Shown here piece after piece: positions 1-10,060 of a stretch of DNA of 64,000 bases; within the stretch, counting starts at the first letter, position 1; each line of letters starts with the position of its first letter. Made by a program: the position numbers and the translations under genes. Under the pieces are notes generated by a model. That model did not search any database, was not told the DNA's origin, and saw only the letters and a program-made list of their open reading frames with translations. The DNA comes from Burkholderiales bacterium. Its GTDB lineage: Bacteria; Pseudomonadota; Gammaproteobacteria; Burkholderiales; Casimicrobiaceae. The stretch is from NCBI GenBank assembly GCA_025354165.1, contig JANXNI010000095.1:1-64000 (forward strand), read 5' to 3'.

Positions 1-864
1 CTCGAAATCGGGCACGGTTGCCTTGCGTGCAAACTTGTTCCACGGGCAGATGAGTTGGCAGTCGTCGCAGCCGTAGATGCGGTTGCCGATGGCTTTGCGG
101 AACTCTACCGGAATAGCGGTTTTTAGTTCAATCGTTAGGTAGCTGATGCATTTGCGTGCGTCGAGGCGGTGCGGGCCTGTGATGGCTTGGGTGGGGCAGA
201 CGTCGATGCAGGCGGTGCAAGTGCCGCAGTGCTCCTTCTGTGGCTCGGGCGGGGCTAGTTTTAGTGAGGTGTAAATGTCGCCGAGGAAGAACATCGAGCC
301 GCGTTCGCGTGAGAGCAGGAGTGTGTGCTTGCCGCGCCAGCCGAGGCCTGCTTTTACTGCGAGAGGAATTTCCATAACGGGCGCAGAGTCGGTGAATACC
401 CGAAATTCGTGTGGTGCGATTTCGTTGTTGATGGCTTCGGCGAAGGCTTGCAGTTTGTTGCGTAAAACCTTGTGATAGTCGCGGCCCAGGGCGTAGCGGG
501 AGACGTAGGCTTGGTTATTCTCGGAGGAGGATTGCGCTAACGCCACGACCCCCTCACTCCAACCCTCTCCCGCGAGGGGAGAGGGGGCCAGCGCAGCGGC
601 GTTGTTCGGCGTGTAATCGAGCGCTACGCAAATCACGCTTCGCGTACCCGGCTGCAATTCATCGGGCTGCCATCTTTTGGAACCGTGGCGGGCCATATAC
701 TCCATCTCGCCATGATGACCGGCCTCAATCCACGCCTGAAACCCCTCTACCTCGCGCTCAAGCGCGATGTCGGCTATCCCCACCGACGAGAAGCCCATGC
801 GCTCGCCGAGTTGCACGATGCGTGCTTCTATCGTTGGTTGAGTGGGGTTTGACATGAGGGCCAT
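1..864 (-). CDS. queG: epoxyqueuosine reductase QueG, 3' end beyond the left window edge
   Basis: Minus-strand translation by eye (not in ORF track because no stop lies in the window): MALMSNPTQPTIEARIVQLGERMGFSSVGIAD...RWQPDELQPGTRSVICVALDYTPNN...YVSRYALGRDYHKVLRNKL...HCGTCTACIDVCPTQAI...YGCDDCQLICPWNKFARKA; two 4Fe-4S motifs typical of QueG. Start at 864 or 855. Confidence 0.93.
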   Translation of the reverse strand, partial: MALMSNPTQPTIEARIVQLGERMGFSSVGIADIALEREVEGFQAWIEAGHHGEMEYMARHGSKRWQPDELQPGTRSVICVALDYTPNNAAALAPSPLAGEGWSEGVVALAQSSSENNQAYVSRYALGRDYHKVLRNKLQAFAEAINNEIAPHEFRVFTDSAPVMEIPLAVKAGLGWRGKHTLLLSRERGSMFFLGDIYTSLKLAPPEPQKEHCGTCTACIDVCPTQAITGPHRLDARKCISYLTIELKTAIPVEFRKAIGNRIYGCDDCQLICPWNKFARKATVPDFE

Positions 865-1357
865 TGTAGAAACGACTGAGTATTTGCCCGACGAAGCGGC
901 AACATTGGCCTTTGCGCAGCGATTTGCGGCATCGGTTGAATCGCCGTGCTCAATCGCGCTTGTCGGTGATCTCGGTGCCGGAAAAACGACCTTCGTGCGC
1001 GGCGTGTTGCGCGCGCTCGGCGTGACCGGTGCGATCAAGAGCCCGACCTATGCGCTTGTGGAAAGCTACGACACGACGAAGGGTGAAGTGCATCATCTCG
1101 ATGCCTATCGCATTGAGAGCGTGGATGACTTTGAAGCGCGCGGTGGGTTTGAGTATTTTGAGTCGCGGTCGATTCGATTTTTGGAATGGCCCGCGCGGTT
1201 GCAAGGCGCTGTTTCGTTTGATTGGGAGTTGAAGTTTGATTTTGAAAATGAGGGGCGGCGAGTGACGATTTCTCGTTGCGAAAATACTGCTGTTGGTGTC
1301 AAAGTTACCCCACCCCCTAACCCTCTACCGCAAGGGGAGCGGGGATCAAACCCATGA
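854..1357 (+). CDS. tsaE: tRNA threonylcarbamoyladenosine biosynthesis ATPase TsaE
   Basis: Walker A GDLGAGKTTFVRG, KSPTYALVESY, HHLDAYRI, FLEWPARL; ATG at 854 preferred over GTG at 842. Confidence 0.93.
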   Translation: MRAIVETTEYLPDEAATLAFAQRFAASVESPCSIALVGDLGAGKTTFVRGVLRALGVTGAIKSPTYALVESYDTTKGEVHHLDAYRIESVDDFEARGGFEYFESRSIRFLEWPARLQGAVSFDWELKFDFENEGRRVTISRCENTAVGVKVTPPPNPLPQGERGSNP

Positions 1358-2646
1358 ACCGCAGACAGGCTTTGCAAGTTCTGGCTTCGCTCGTGGCCGG
1401 TGGTGCCGCCACCATCGCGCTTGGTGGCCCGAAAATTCTTGCGGTACGCGCATGGCCGGGCAAGTCGTCGACTCGAATCACGATTGAGTCGGACAGCGAA
1501 CTGCGCTTTTTTGTCACGGCGTTATCGAATCCAGATCGAGCGGTCGTTGACTTGTCCGATGTGCAAGCGGATGCAGCGTTTCAAAAGGCGCTGGAAACAC
1601 TCAAGAACGACACGGGCGTACTCGCGCGTGCCCGCATCGGTCAGTTTCGCGCCGACACGGCTCGCCTGGTACTTGAGCTTAAATCACGTTCCGAGACGGC
1701 CGCGTTTGCGCTGCCGCCGGTCGGGCAATATCGTCATCGCTTAGTGATCGATCTCACGCCAGTTGATGCGGATGATCCCATCGCCACTTTTCTCGCCAAA
1801 ATCATCGAGCGCGAAGCGCAACTGGAAAAGGCAGCTGATCTCGCGGCCATCGAAGCCGCCAAACCCGTTCCGCCCATTCTTCCGCCGAAAGTCAATAAGT
1901 TGCCGCCCGTGCTGCCGCCGGTTGCTCAGCGGCCGCCGACCCCGAAGCACGTCAAACCCTTCGTCGTCGTGCTCGACCCCGGCCACGGCGGCGAAGACCC
2001 CGGTGCCATTGGGCCAGCGGGCACGTACGAAAAAGACGTGGTGCTGGCCGTGGCGCACAAGACAAAAGCGCTGCTGGAGCAGGACCCTCGCATCGTCGTA
2101 CTGATGACGCGCGAAGAGGACGTGTTCATCGCCCTCGGTGATCGTGTGCGGAAGGCGCGCGGCGTGAATGCAGATGTCTTCGTATCCATTCACGCCGACG
2201 CATTCACGCGGCCCGATGCGCGCGGCAGCTCCGTGTTTGCGCTGTCGGAGCGTGGTGCCAGCAGCGCTGCGGCGAAGTGGATGGCCGACAAAGAAAATCA
2301 GTCGGATCTGATTGGCGGTGTGCGCCTTGTGGGGCGTGACCCGTCGCTCTCGAAAATGATCCTGGAGATGAGTCAATCGATTACCAATGCAGAATCGATG
2401 AAGCTCGGGCGCGGCATGATCGGCGAGATCAAACCCATCAACACGCTGCACAAGGGCAGCGTCGAGCAGGCGGGTTTTGCAGTGCTTAAGGCGCCGGACA
2501 TTCCGTCGATATTGATCGAGACGGCGTTCATCTCGAACCCCGAGGAAGAAGCGAAGCTGTCGAACCCGGCGCACCAGCAGAAACTCGCTCGCGCTATCCG
2601 CAATGGCGTGCGAAAATTTTTGATGACGCAGCAAGTGCGGGCATGA
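1354..2646 (+). CDS. amiC: N-acetylmuramoyl-L-alanine amidase (AMIN domain + Amidase_3), AmiC-like
   Basis: Tat-like MNRRQALQVLAS signal, AMIN-like N-terminus, VVLDPGHGGEDPGAIGPAGTYEKDVVLAVA, SIHADAF, ILIETAFISNPEEE catalytic motifs. Confidence 0.92.
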   Translation: MNRRQALQVLASLVAGGAATIALGGPKILAVRAWPGKSSTRITIESDSELRFFVTALSNPDRAVVDLSDVQADAAFQKALETLKNDTGVLARARIGQFRADTARLVLELKSRSETAAFALPPVGQYRHRLVIDLTPVDADDPIATFLAKIIEREAQLEKAADLAAIEAAKPVPPILPPKVNKLPPVLPPVAQRPPTPKHVKPFVVVLDPGHGGEDPGAIGPAGTYEKDVVLAVAHKTKALLEQDPRIVVLMTREEDVFIALGDRVRKARGVNADVFVSIHADAFTRPDARGSSVFALSERGASSAAAKWMADKENQSDLIGGVRLVGRDPSLSKMILEMSQSITNAESMKLGRGMIGEIKPINTLHKGSVEQAGFAVLKAPDIPSILIETAFISNPEEEAKLSNPAHQQKLARAIRNGVRKFLMTQQVRA

Positions 2647-2820
2647 TCAGCTTTTAGCCGAAAGCATTATTCAAAAGGGGCTAAGGTCAATTTAATGAAG
2701 AAGTCGAGAATTAATTAAATGAAGCGTGAGCCCCGGTGCAATGTCGGTTTCAGTAAAAAGCTGATACATCAAGCGCCACTCGATCGTCGCTTTTTTTTCG
2801 ACATGAAAGCGCGATAACCA

Positions 2821-3738
2821 GTGGCGTCCAGTCTCCTCGCGCTCATCGACGACATTGCTACGCTGCTTGATGATGTTGCGCTGCTTACCAAAGTCGCGGC
2901 GAAAAAAACAGCCGGAGTACTCGGCGATGATTTAGCGCTCAATGCGCAGCAAGTGTCGGGCGTTACCGCCGATCGCGAACTGCCGGTCGTGTGGGCGGTG
3001 TTCAAAGGCTCTGCGGTCAATAAACTGATTCTGGTTCCAACCGCTTTGGTCATCAGCGCGTTTGCGCCGTGGGCGGTGACGCCGCTGTTGATGGTGGGCG
3101 GCGCGTTTCTTTGCTACGAGGGATTCGAAAAGCTGGCGCATAAATTTCTGCACAACAAGAACGAGGACGACACGCAACACGCGGAGCTCGTCGGAGCCCT
3201 GGCAGACGAGAAAATCGATCCCGTTGCCTACGAAAAAGACAAGGTGAAGGGCGCGATACGCACCGACTTCGTGCTTTCGGCCGAGATCATCGCGATCACG
3301 CTGGGCACGGTCACAGCGTCGCCGTTTGTCACGCAGCTCACCGTACTCTCGGGCATCGCCGTCATCATGACCATTGGTGTTTACGGCATCGTCGCGGGCA
3401 TCGTGAAGCTTGACGACGCGGGGCTCTACCTGAGCCGCGCCGTTGGTGAGGGCGGCTATACAAATTTCAAACGCAGCTTCGGTCGCGGCATTTTGGTCGC
3501 AGCCCCGTATTTGATGAAAGCCCTGTCCATTGCAGGAACCATCGCGATGTTCCTGGTCGGCGGCGGCATCCTCACGCACGGCATTCCCGTTGTGCATCAC
3601 TGGATCGAAGGCGTGAGCACGAGTCTGGGCGGCACGGTGGGGGCGGTTGCGCCGACGTTTATTGACGGCGTGTTTGGCGTGCTGGCCGGTGCGGTCGTGT
3701 TGCTCGTGGTCATGTTGCTCAAACGAATTCGCAGGTAA
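2821..3738 (+). CDS. DUF808 family membrane protein (YedI-like)
   Basis: MASSLLALIDDIATLLDDVALLTKVAAKKTAGVLGDDLALNAQQVSG and C-terminal multi-TM pattern; start GTG 2821. Confidence 0.88.
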   Translation: MASSLLALIDDIATLLDDVALLTKVAAKKTAGVLGDDLALNAQQVSGVTADRELPVVWAVFKGSAVNKLILVPTALVISAFAPWAVTPLLMVGGAFLCYEGFEKLAHKFLHNKNEDDTQHAELVGALADEKIDPVAYEKDKVKGAIRTDFVLSAEIIAITLGTVTASPFVTQLTVLSGIAVIMTIGVYGIVAGIVKLDDAGLYLSRAVGEGGYTNFKRSFGRGILVAAPYLMKALSIAGTIAMFLVGGGILTHGIPVVHHWIEGVSTSLGGTVGAVAPTFIDGVFGVLAGAVVLLVVMLLKRIRR

Positions 3739-3742
3739 CCCT

Positions 3743-3886
3743 GGGGCACCTCTAAAAATTCATTTGTGGGGCGCATTGTGTCGTCGCGCGGTGCTAGCAA
3801 TCCTCATGTACTAGGGCGCACATTCCGGTTGCTGCGCTCCGGGCTCCTAACACTGCATCCCCACAAATGAATTTTTAGGGATACCC
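3743..3886. repeat. MITE-like dispersed repeat, copy 1
   Basis: About 144 bp with terminal inverted repeats (GGGGCACCTCTAAAAATTCATTTGTGGGG... / ...CCCCACAAATGAATTTTTAGGGATACCCC); core closely matches the reverse complement of 17134-17278. Confidence 0.85.
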
Positions 3887-3926
3887 CCTGATTTACGGCA
3901 ATTCACTAATCAGTTAAATTAGCGGG

Positions 3927-4574
3927 ATGTCTCGTGCCAAAGTCATTCCACCGGAACCGCGTTCGCGTGACGCTGATCGTTCGCAGCAAACCATCTTGCT
4001 GGCCGCGCGCGACGAGTTCGCACGCTACGGTCTGGCGGGCGCGCGCGTTGATCGTATCGCCGAGCTGGCTGATGTCAACAAACGGTTGATTTACTACTAC
4101 TTTAAAAGCAAAGACACGCTGTTTCTGGCGGTGCTTGAAGCAGCGTACGCTGATATCCGTGCCGCTGAAAAGGCGCTACATCTGGACGAAATTGACCCCG
4201 TAGAGGCGGTGCGTCAATTGCTATCTTTTACTTGGAACTACTACCTTGAGCATCCCGAGTTCATGTCGCTGCTCAACAGCGAAAACCAGCATAACGCCGC
4301 CCATTTGAAGCAGTCCGTGCGTATTCAGGAAATGAATTCACCGCTCATACAAATGCTCGATATGGTGCTGCTGCGCGGGCGCGAGAAGAAGCTATTCAGG
4401 AACGGGATTGATCCGATGCAGCTCTACATCTCAATCGCCGCCATATGTTATTTCTATCTTTCCAATAACCAGACGCTTTCCACGATCTTTGGGCGAGATT
4501 TGCGCGCACCCAAAGCGATGCAACAGAGACTGTCACACATGACCGAGATGGTGCTTGGCTACGTCATGCACTGA
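3927..4574 (+). CDS. TetR/AcrR family transcriptional regulator
   Basis: N-terminal HTH: QTILLAARDEFARYGLAGARVDRIAELADVNKRLIYYYFKSKDTLFLAVLE. Confidence 0.92.
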   Translation: MSRAKVIPPEPRSRDADRSQQTILLAARDEFARYGLAGARVDRIAELADVNKRLIYYYFKSKDTLFLAVLEAAYADIRAAEKALHLDEIDPVEAVRQLLSFTWNYYLEHPEFMSLLNSENQHNAAHLKQSVRIQEMNSPLIQMLDMVLLRGREKKLFRNGIDPMQLYISIAAICYFYLSNNQTLSTIFGRDLRAPKAMQQRLSHMTEMVLGYVMH

Positions 4575-4724
4575 CGGCATGCGCGCCGGAAACCTTGCCT
4601 AAGGCTTTCCCTAGGTGACATCAACAACAGTTGACATACGACATTTCAGTGTCGACAATTCACCAAATGGTTACATGCGTACCGGCTGCGCGTGGACAGA
4701 TCGCTACGAATAAGGAGGTTTTCG

Positions 4725-5498
4725 ATGTTGCGCAGGCTGCTGCTGTTACCGGCGCTCCGACCTTTTTTGCTGATCATCCTGCTGCTGGTGCTGTGGGATC
4801 TTGCGATCCGCATTTTCAAGATCCCGGCATACCTGATTCCGCGTCCGGAACAGGTCGTGCAGCAGCTTTTCGCCGAATGGCCGCGCCTGCTGACCGAAAG
4901 CTGGAAGACGACACAGGCAACGCTCGGCGGCTTTGCGCTCACCATCCTGATTGGCATTCCACTGGCAATGGTGATCGCGTATTCAAAGCTGGTTGAGTCG
5001 TACGTGTATCCGCTGCTCGTTTTTTCGCAAAGCATTCCGAAGGTTGCCATCGCGCCGTTGTTCGTGGTGTGGTTCGGCTTTGGCATTTTCCCCAAGATCA
5101 TCTCGGCGTTTCTGCTCGGTTTCTTCCCCGTCGTTGTGTCCACCGTCATGGGCTTCAAGTCGGTGGAGCCGGACATGATTGACCTCGCGCGTTCGATGGG
5201 TGCCAGTCGGCTTCAAACGTTCTTCAAATTCAGCTTGCCGCAGGCGTTGCCTGCGATTTTTAGCGGCCTCAAAGTCTCGATCACACTCGCCGTCGTGGGG
5301 GCGGTCGTGGGTGAATTCGTAGGTTCGAACTCCGGCATCGGCTATGTGCTTCAGGTCGCGAACGGCAACTTTGATTTACCGCTGATGTTTGCAGCGCTCG
5401 TCGTTTTGTCCACCATTGGCGTGCTGCTCTTCGTGGCAATTGATCTGATTGAACGTCTGATGATTCCGTGGCATGCGTCACAGCGTCAGGTGTTCTGA
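4725..5498 (+). CDS. ABC transporter permease (SsuC/TauC/ThiX type)
   Basis: AAGGAGG SD upstream of ATG 4725; multi-TM; EAA-like motif DLARSMGASRLQTFFKFSLPQALPAIFSGLKVS. Confidence 0.92.
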   Translation: MLRRLLLLPALRPFLLIILLLVLWDLAIRIFKIPAYLIPRPEQVVQQLFAEWPRLLTESWKTTQATLGGFALTILIGIPLAMVIAYSKLVESYVYPLLVFSQSIPKVAIAPLFVVWFGFGIFPKIISAFLLGFFPVVVSTVMGFKSVEPDMIDLARSMGASRLQTFFKFSLPQALPAIFSGLKVSITLAVVGAVVGEFVGSNSGIGYVLQVANGNFDLPLMFAALVVLSTIGVLLFVAIDLIERLMIPWHASQRQVF

Positions 5499-5560
5499 TT
5501 TCTACTGTTCGCATTTCATTACGTTCGACAACCAAACACTGGTAACACAAGGAGGCTCCC

Positions 5561-6565
5561 GTGAAAAAACTGATCCCCAGCCTGATCGCAGGCGCTGTCG
5601 CAGCACTGGCGCTAGTCATTGCACCCGTACATGCGCAACCGAAACCGCAAGAAAAAGTAACGCTGATGCTCAACTGGTACCTTTACAGCGAGCACGCCCC
5701 ATTTTTTCTTGGAAAAGAGCGCGGCTTTTATGCTGAAGAAGGCATTGATCTCGACATTCAGGAAGGACGCGGATCGGCAGTGACGGCCCAAGCCGTGGCA
5801 GCGAAGTCGGCCACGTTTGGCTACATCGACGTCACCACGATGATTAAGGCTGCGGCCAAAGGCGCGCCGCTTAAATCAACAGGCGTGCTATTCCAGCTAA
5901 GCCCGATGTCAGTCATGGGTTTTGCGGAAAAAAACATCAAAACACCGAAGGACATCATCGGCAAAACGGTTGCTACGACGCCGGGCGACTCGATGTCGCA
6001 AATGTGGCCGTTGTTTTTGAAGGTAAACAACATTCAGCCCGACCAGGTGAAGATCGTCTCCGGCGACGGCCAGACGAAGTTGAACGCCGTAATGAGCGGT
6101 CAGGCCGATCTGTTGCTTGGGTACGTGATGGATCAGGCAATCAAGTTGCAGGATGCCACCGGCAAACAGGTGTATCCGATCCGATTCGCGGACTCCGGCA
6201 TCAATCAGATCAGCTCAGGCATCATCGCAAACAAGAGTCTGTTGACTGACAACCCTGACCTCGTCAAACGCTTCATGCGCGCCTCTACTCGCGCTGCCGA
6301 AGCCGCCGAGAAGAGCCCGGAAGCGGCAGTGGATGCCATGCTCAAAGCCAATCCGAAAGCAGGCGTACGCGATACCTTGATAGTGGGCATGAAGCAGAGT
6401 GTCGCGCTGTATCACACGAAAGAAACCGCGAGTCAGCGCCCGTTCCGCGTCAGCATGAAAAACGTCAGTGATTCACTTGATCTGCTCGTGCAATACGGCG
6501 GCATGGATACGGCTACGCGCGGCAAACCTGAGGACTACGTGAGCCTCGACTTCCTGCCTAACTAA
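5561..6565 (+). CDS. ABC transporter substrate-binding protein (NMT1/THI5-like)
   Basis: Signal peptide MKKLIPSLIAGAVAALALVIAPVHA; KVTLMLNWYLYSEHAPFFLGKERGFYAEEGIDLDIQEGRGS. Confidence 0.93.
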   Translation: MKKLIPSLIAGAVAALALVIAPVHAQPKPQEKVTLMLNWYLYSEHAPFFLGKERGFYAEEGIDLDIQEGRGSAVTAQAVAAKSATFGYIDVTTMIKAAAKGAPLKSTGVLFQLSPMSVMGFAEKNIKTPKDIIGKTVATTPGDSMSQMWPLFLKVNNIQPDQVKIVSGDGQTKLNAVMSGQADLLLGYVMDQAIKLQDATGKQVYPIRFADSGINQISSGIIANKSLLTDNPDLVKRFMRASTRAAEAAEKSPEAAVDAMLKANPKAGVRDTLIVGMKQSVALYHTKETASQRPFRVSMKNVSDSLDLLVQYGGMDTATRGKPEDYVSLDFLPN

Positions 6566-6623
6566 TTCCGATAAGTACGTTCTTCGTTAGTGCTATTGCA
6601 TCTCGAACTCGTTCGTTAGTCTC

Positions 6624-7403
6624 ATGCCCAACCAACATCTGATCGAAGCGCGCGGCGTCACCAAGGTTTATCAGACCAAGGACGGTGCCGTCGAGTCGCT
6701 GAAACCGCTTGATTTCTCGATTCGCGAAGGTGAATTCATCTCAGTAGTTGGGCCATCGGGTTGCGGCAAGAGCACGCTGCTGAAAATGGTGGCGGGATTG
6801 TTGCCGGTGACCGCTGGCACGCTCGAACTGGCGGGCAAACCCATTAGCGGCCCGCAACGGGATGTTGGCATCGTGTTTCAAAGCTCGGTGCTGCTGGCAT
6901 GGCGCACGGTGCTCGACAATATTTTGTTGCAGGCTGAAATTCGTCGCATGCCAAAGGCAGAAGCCTTGGCCAAGGCGCGGCAACTCATGTCTATGGCGGG
7001 ACTCGCGGGGTTCGAGGGCAAGTACCCGTGGCAATTGTCGGGTGGCATGCAGCAACGTGCGTCCATTTGTCGTGCGCTGTTGCACAATCCTTCAGTGCTG
7101 CTGATGGATGAGCCGTTCGGCGCACTCGACGCGATGACGCGCGAGACGATGAATCTGGAATTGCAGCGAATCTGGTCAGAATCGAAGAAGACGGTGCTGC
7201 TTATTACGCACAGCATTCCTGAGGCTATCTTTTTGTCGGATCGGGTGATGGTGATGAGTGAGCGCCCCGGCTCAATCGCCGCCATCTACGACATCGATTT
7301 GCTACGTCCACGCACGCTGGACATGATGGGTTCGCCCGCGTTTGCGGTGTTTGCGAAGAAGGTGCGAGCGCATTTTTATTCGCAAGGCACGCTGGATCAC
7401 TAG
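6624..7403 (+). CDS. ABC transporter ATP-binding protein (SsuB/TauB type)
   Basis: Walker A VGPSGCGKSTLLKM, signature LSGGMQQRASICRAL, Walker B VLLMDEPFGALD. Confidence 0.95.
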   Translation: MPNQHLIEARGVTKVYQTKDGAVESLKPLDFSIREGEFISVVGPSGCGKSTLLKMVAGLLPVTAGTLELAGKPISGPQRDVGIVFQSSVLLAWRTVLDNILLQAEIRRMPKAEALAKARQLMSMAGLAGFEGKYPWQLSGGMQQRASICRALLHNPSVLLMDEPFGALDAMTRETMNLELQRIWSESKKTVLLITHSIPEAIFLSDRVMVMSERPGSIAAIYDIDLLRPRTLDMMGSPAFAVFAKKVRAHFYSQGTLDH

Positions 7404-7428
7404 ACGCGACGCGTCGCTCAATCTCGCC

Positions 7429-8862
7429 ATGGAGCCGCTTCGCTTTTACATTGATGAGATACGCTTTTTTGAGCGTGACGTGGTGTTGCGTTTGCCGTTT
7501 CGCTTCGGTGCCGCCACGGTGCGTGCATGCCCGCAGGTGTACGTGCAGGCGCGCATCCGCTTTGCCGACGGTTCAACCTCAATCGGCTGCGCCGCTGAGA
7601 TGATGATCCCCAAATGGTTTGACAAAAATCCGGCGCTGTCGAACGAAGAGAATTTTCAGCAACTGCGCGACGCGTTGATTGCAGCTCGCACCGCCTACCG
7701 AAGCGACGATTCGCCCAAGACCGCATGGCAACATTTCACCAGTCACTATCGGGCTCTGCTAGTAGCCGGAGCACAAAGCGGGCTGAATCCACTGGTGGCA
7801 AGTTACGGTTCTGCGCTGCTGGATCGTGCGTTGTTCGACGCGCTTTGTCTGAAGCTCAATTGCAGTTTTGCTGTGGGTATGAGCACGAATCTAGCGGGTA
7901 TTGATCTACGCGGTTGTGGGTTGTCGGATGATCTGCTTGACTTTGATATGGTGCGGTTTCTGTCGTTGCATGAACCTCGCGTCAAGATCGCCGCGCGACA
8001 TACGGTTGGACTGGCGGACGTGATTCACGAGGCGGATGTGCCTCGCGATGCGCCAGATGACGGCTTGCCGTGCTCACTGGAAGCGGCTATTGCGCGTTAC
8101 GGTCACGATCATTTCAAGCTCAAGCTGTGTGGCAGCACTGAAGCCGATCTGGCGCGGTTGACTGCGATCAATAGTGTTACCCAGGGTTGCGCGACGCTCA
8201 TTACGCTAGATGGGAACGAGCAGTACCCTGACGCGGCCGCCTTCGCCGATTTCTTCCGACGGCTGACGTCAACACCAGCGCTCGCGCCACTCGTTGCCAA
8301 GACCGTTTTCGTGGAGCAGCCGATCCACCGCGATCAAGCGGTGCAGCAGGACGTGTCAGCACTCGCACGAGAAATTCCGCTGCTGATTGACGAATCGGAC
8401 GCCACGCTGGATGCATTCGTTCAGGCCAAAAGTTTGGGATATACCGGCGTCTCTAGCAAGAGTTGCAAGGGCTTCTACAAATCGGTGGTCAATGCTGCGC
8501 GTTGCGCGCAGTGGAATGCGCAGGCGGCCTCAGACGGCGCGCGCTACTTTCTGTCCGGTGAAGATCTGACCATGCAGGCAGGGATTGGCTTGCAGCAGGA
8601 TTTGGCACTGGTCGGATGGCTTGGTTTGACGCACGTCGAACGCAATGGTCATCATTACGTGAATGGTTTGATGGCCGCACCAACCGTCGAACAGCAGGGC
8701 CTTCTAAGCGCGCACGCCTCGCTGTACGAACAAAGTTTTGACGCGACACGCTTGCATATCGAAGGCGGAAAAATTTCGATGCAATCACTCGATTGCGTCG
8801 GCTTCGCGACGGGCGAACCCGGTGCCCATATCTCATGGGATGCCATGCGTTCTAACTATTAA
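7429..8862 (+). CDS. enolase-superfamily (mandelate racemase-like) protein
   Basis: HDHFKLKLCG, LITLDGNEQYPDAAAFADFF, VFVEQPIHRD, PLLIDESDATLDAF, YTGVSSKSCKGFYKSV; typical enolase-superfamily barrel pattern. ATG 7429 preferred. Confidence 0.8.
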   Translation: MEPLRFYIDEIRFFERDVVLRLPFRFGAATVRACPQVYVQARIRFADGSTSIGCAAEMMIPKWFDKNPALSNEENFQQLRDALIAARTAYRSDDSPKTAWQHFTSHYRALLVAGAQSGLNPLVASYGSALLDRALFDALCLKLNCSFAVGMSTNLAGIDLRGCGLSDDLLDFDMVRFLSLHEPRVKIAARHTVGLADVIHEADVPRDAPDDGLPCSLEAAIARYGHDHFKLKLCGSTEADLARLTAINSVTQGCATLITLDGNEQYPDAAAFADFFRRLTSTPALAPLVAKTVFVEQPIHRDQAVQQDVSALAREIPLLIDESDATLDAFVQAKSLGYTGVSSKSCKGFYKSVVNAARCAQWNAQAASDGARYFLSGEDLTMQAGIGLQQDLALVGWLGLTHVERNGHHYVNGLMAAPTVEQQGLLSAHASLYEQSFDATRLHIEGGKISMQSLDCVGFATGEPGAHISWDAMRSNY

Positions 8863-8885
8863 TTTTGATGATCTGAGGAATACCT

Positions 8886-10049
8886 ATGAGCACACAAAAT
8901 CTTGGCATCATCATGCATGGTGTGACCGGACGTATGGGCATGAATCAGCACCTCATTCGCTCGATTCTGGCGATCCGCGCGCAGGGTGGCGTATTGCTGT
9001 CGAACGGCAATCGCGTCATGCCTGATCCGATCCTGATCGGTCGCAACGCCGACAAGATGGAGGCGTTGGCCAAAGCGCATGGCGTGGCGCGCTGGGGCAC
9101 TGATCTTGACGCCGCATTGGCGAGCAAAGAAGACACGATTTTCTTTGATGCTGGTACGACGCAAATGCGACCCACGCTGCTCGCGAAGGCGATTCGTGCC
9201 GGCAAGCATGTCTACTGCGAAAAGCCAATCGCCACAAACCTGAATGAAGCGGTTGAAGTGTGTCGCCTCGCCGAAAGCTCGGGCCTCAAGCACGGTGCAG
9301 TGCAGGACAAATTGTTCCTGCCGGGCTTGCGCAAGCTCGACATGCTGCGTCGTGCCGGCTTTTTCGGTCGCATGCTGTCGGTGCGCATCGAGTTTGGCTA
9401 CTGGGTGTTTGAAGGCGATCTACAACCGATTCAGCGACCAAGCTGGAATTACCGCAAAGAAGAGGGCGGCGGCATCATCCTCGACATGGTGTGCCACTGG
9501 CGCTACGTGCTGGACAATCTGTTCGGCGAAGTGCAGTCGGTGTCATGCCTCGGCGCGACGCACATTCCAAAACGCTGGGACGAGGCGGACAAGGCGTATG
9601 ACGCCACGGCTGATGATGCGGCTTACAGCACTTTTCAGTTGAAAGGACACAACGGCGAACCGGTTGTGGCGCAAATCAACATGTCGTGGGTAACGCGGGT
9701 GCGCCGCGATGATCTGGTGACATTTCATGTCGACGGAACACATGGCTCCGCTGTGGCAGGGTTGACTTCATGTCGCGCACAGTCTCGTGTAACGACGCCG
9801 CGTCCGGTGTGGAATCCTGACCAGAAACAGATGATGAATTTCTTCGACCAATGGCAGGAAGTGCCAGACTCGCAGGTCTACGACAACGGCTTCAAAATTC
9901 AGTGGGAACACTTCATTCGCCACGTCGTCGAGAACGAGCCGTATCGCTACACGCTACCCGAGGGCGCGAAGGGTGTGCAACTGGTTGAGGCTGCTCTGAA
10001 GAGCTGGCAGGAGCGGCGCTGGATCGATGTCCCACCGCTCGCGATTTAG
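8886..10049 (+). CDS. Gfo/Idh/MocA family oxidoreductase
   Basis: GIIMHGVTGRMGMNQHL N-terminus; AGKHVYCEKPIATNLNEAVEVCRLAE motif. Confidence 0.92.
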   Translation: MSTQNLGIIMHGVTGRMGMNQHLIRSILAIRAQGGVLLSNGNRVMPDPILIGRNADKMEALAKAHGVARWGTDLDAALASKEDTIFFDAGTTQMRPTLLAKAIRAGKHVYCEKPIATNLNEAVEVCRLAESSGLKHGAVQDKLFLPGLRKLDMLRRAGFFGRMLSVRIEFGYWVFEGDLQPIQRPSWNYRKEEGGGIILDMVCHWRYVLDNLFGEVQSVSCLGATHIPKRWDEADKAYDATADDAAYSTFQLKGHNGEPVVAQINMSWVTRVRRDDLVTFHVDGTHGSAVAGLTSCRAQSRVTTPRPVWNPDQKQMMNFFDQWQEVPDSQVYDNGFKIQWEHFIRHVVENEPYRYTLPEGAKGVQLVEAALKSWQERRWIDVPPLAI

Positions 10050-10060
10050 GCGGAGCGCTT

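Noticed and set aside
1741-2634. Long minus-strand ORF (297 aa) opposite the amidase gene
   Set aside because: Arg/His-rich shadow translation fully overlapping a clear gene; no recognisable motif.
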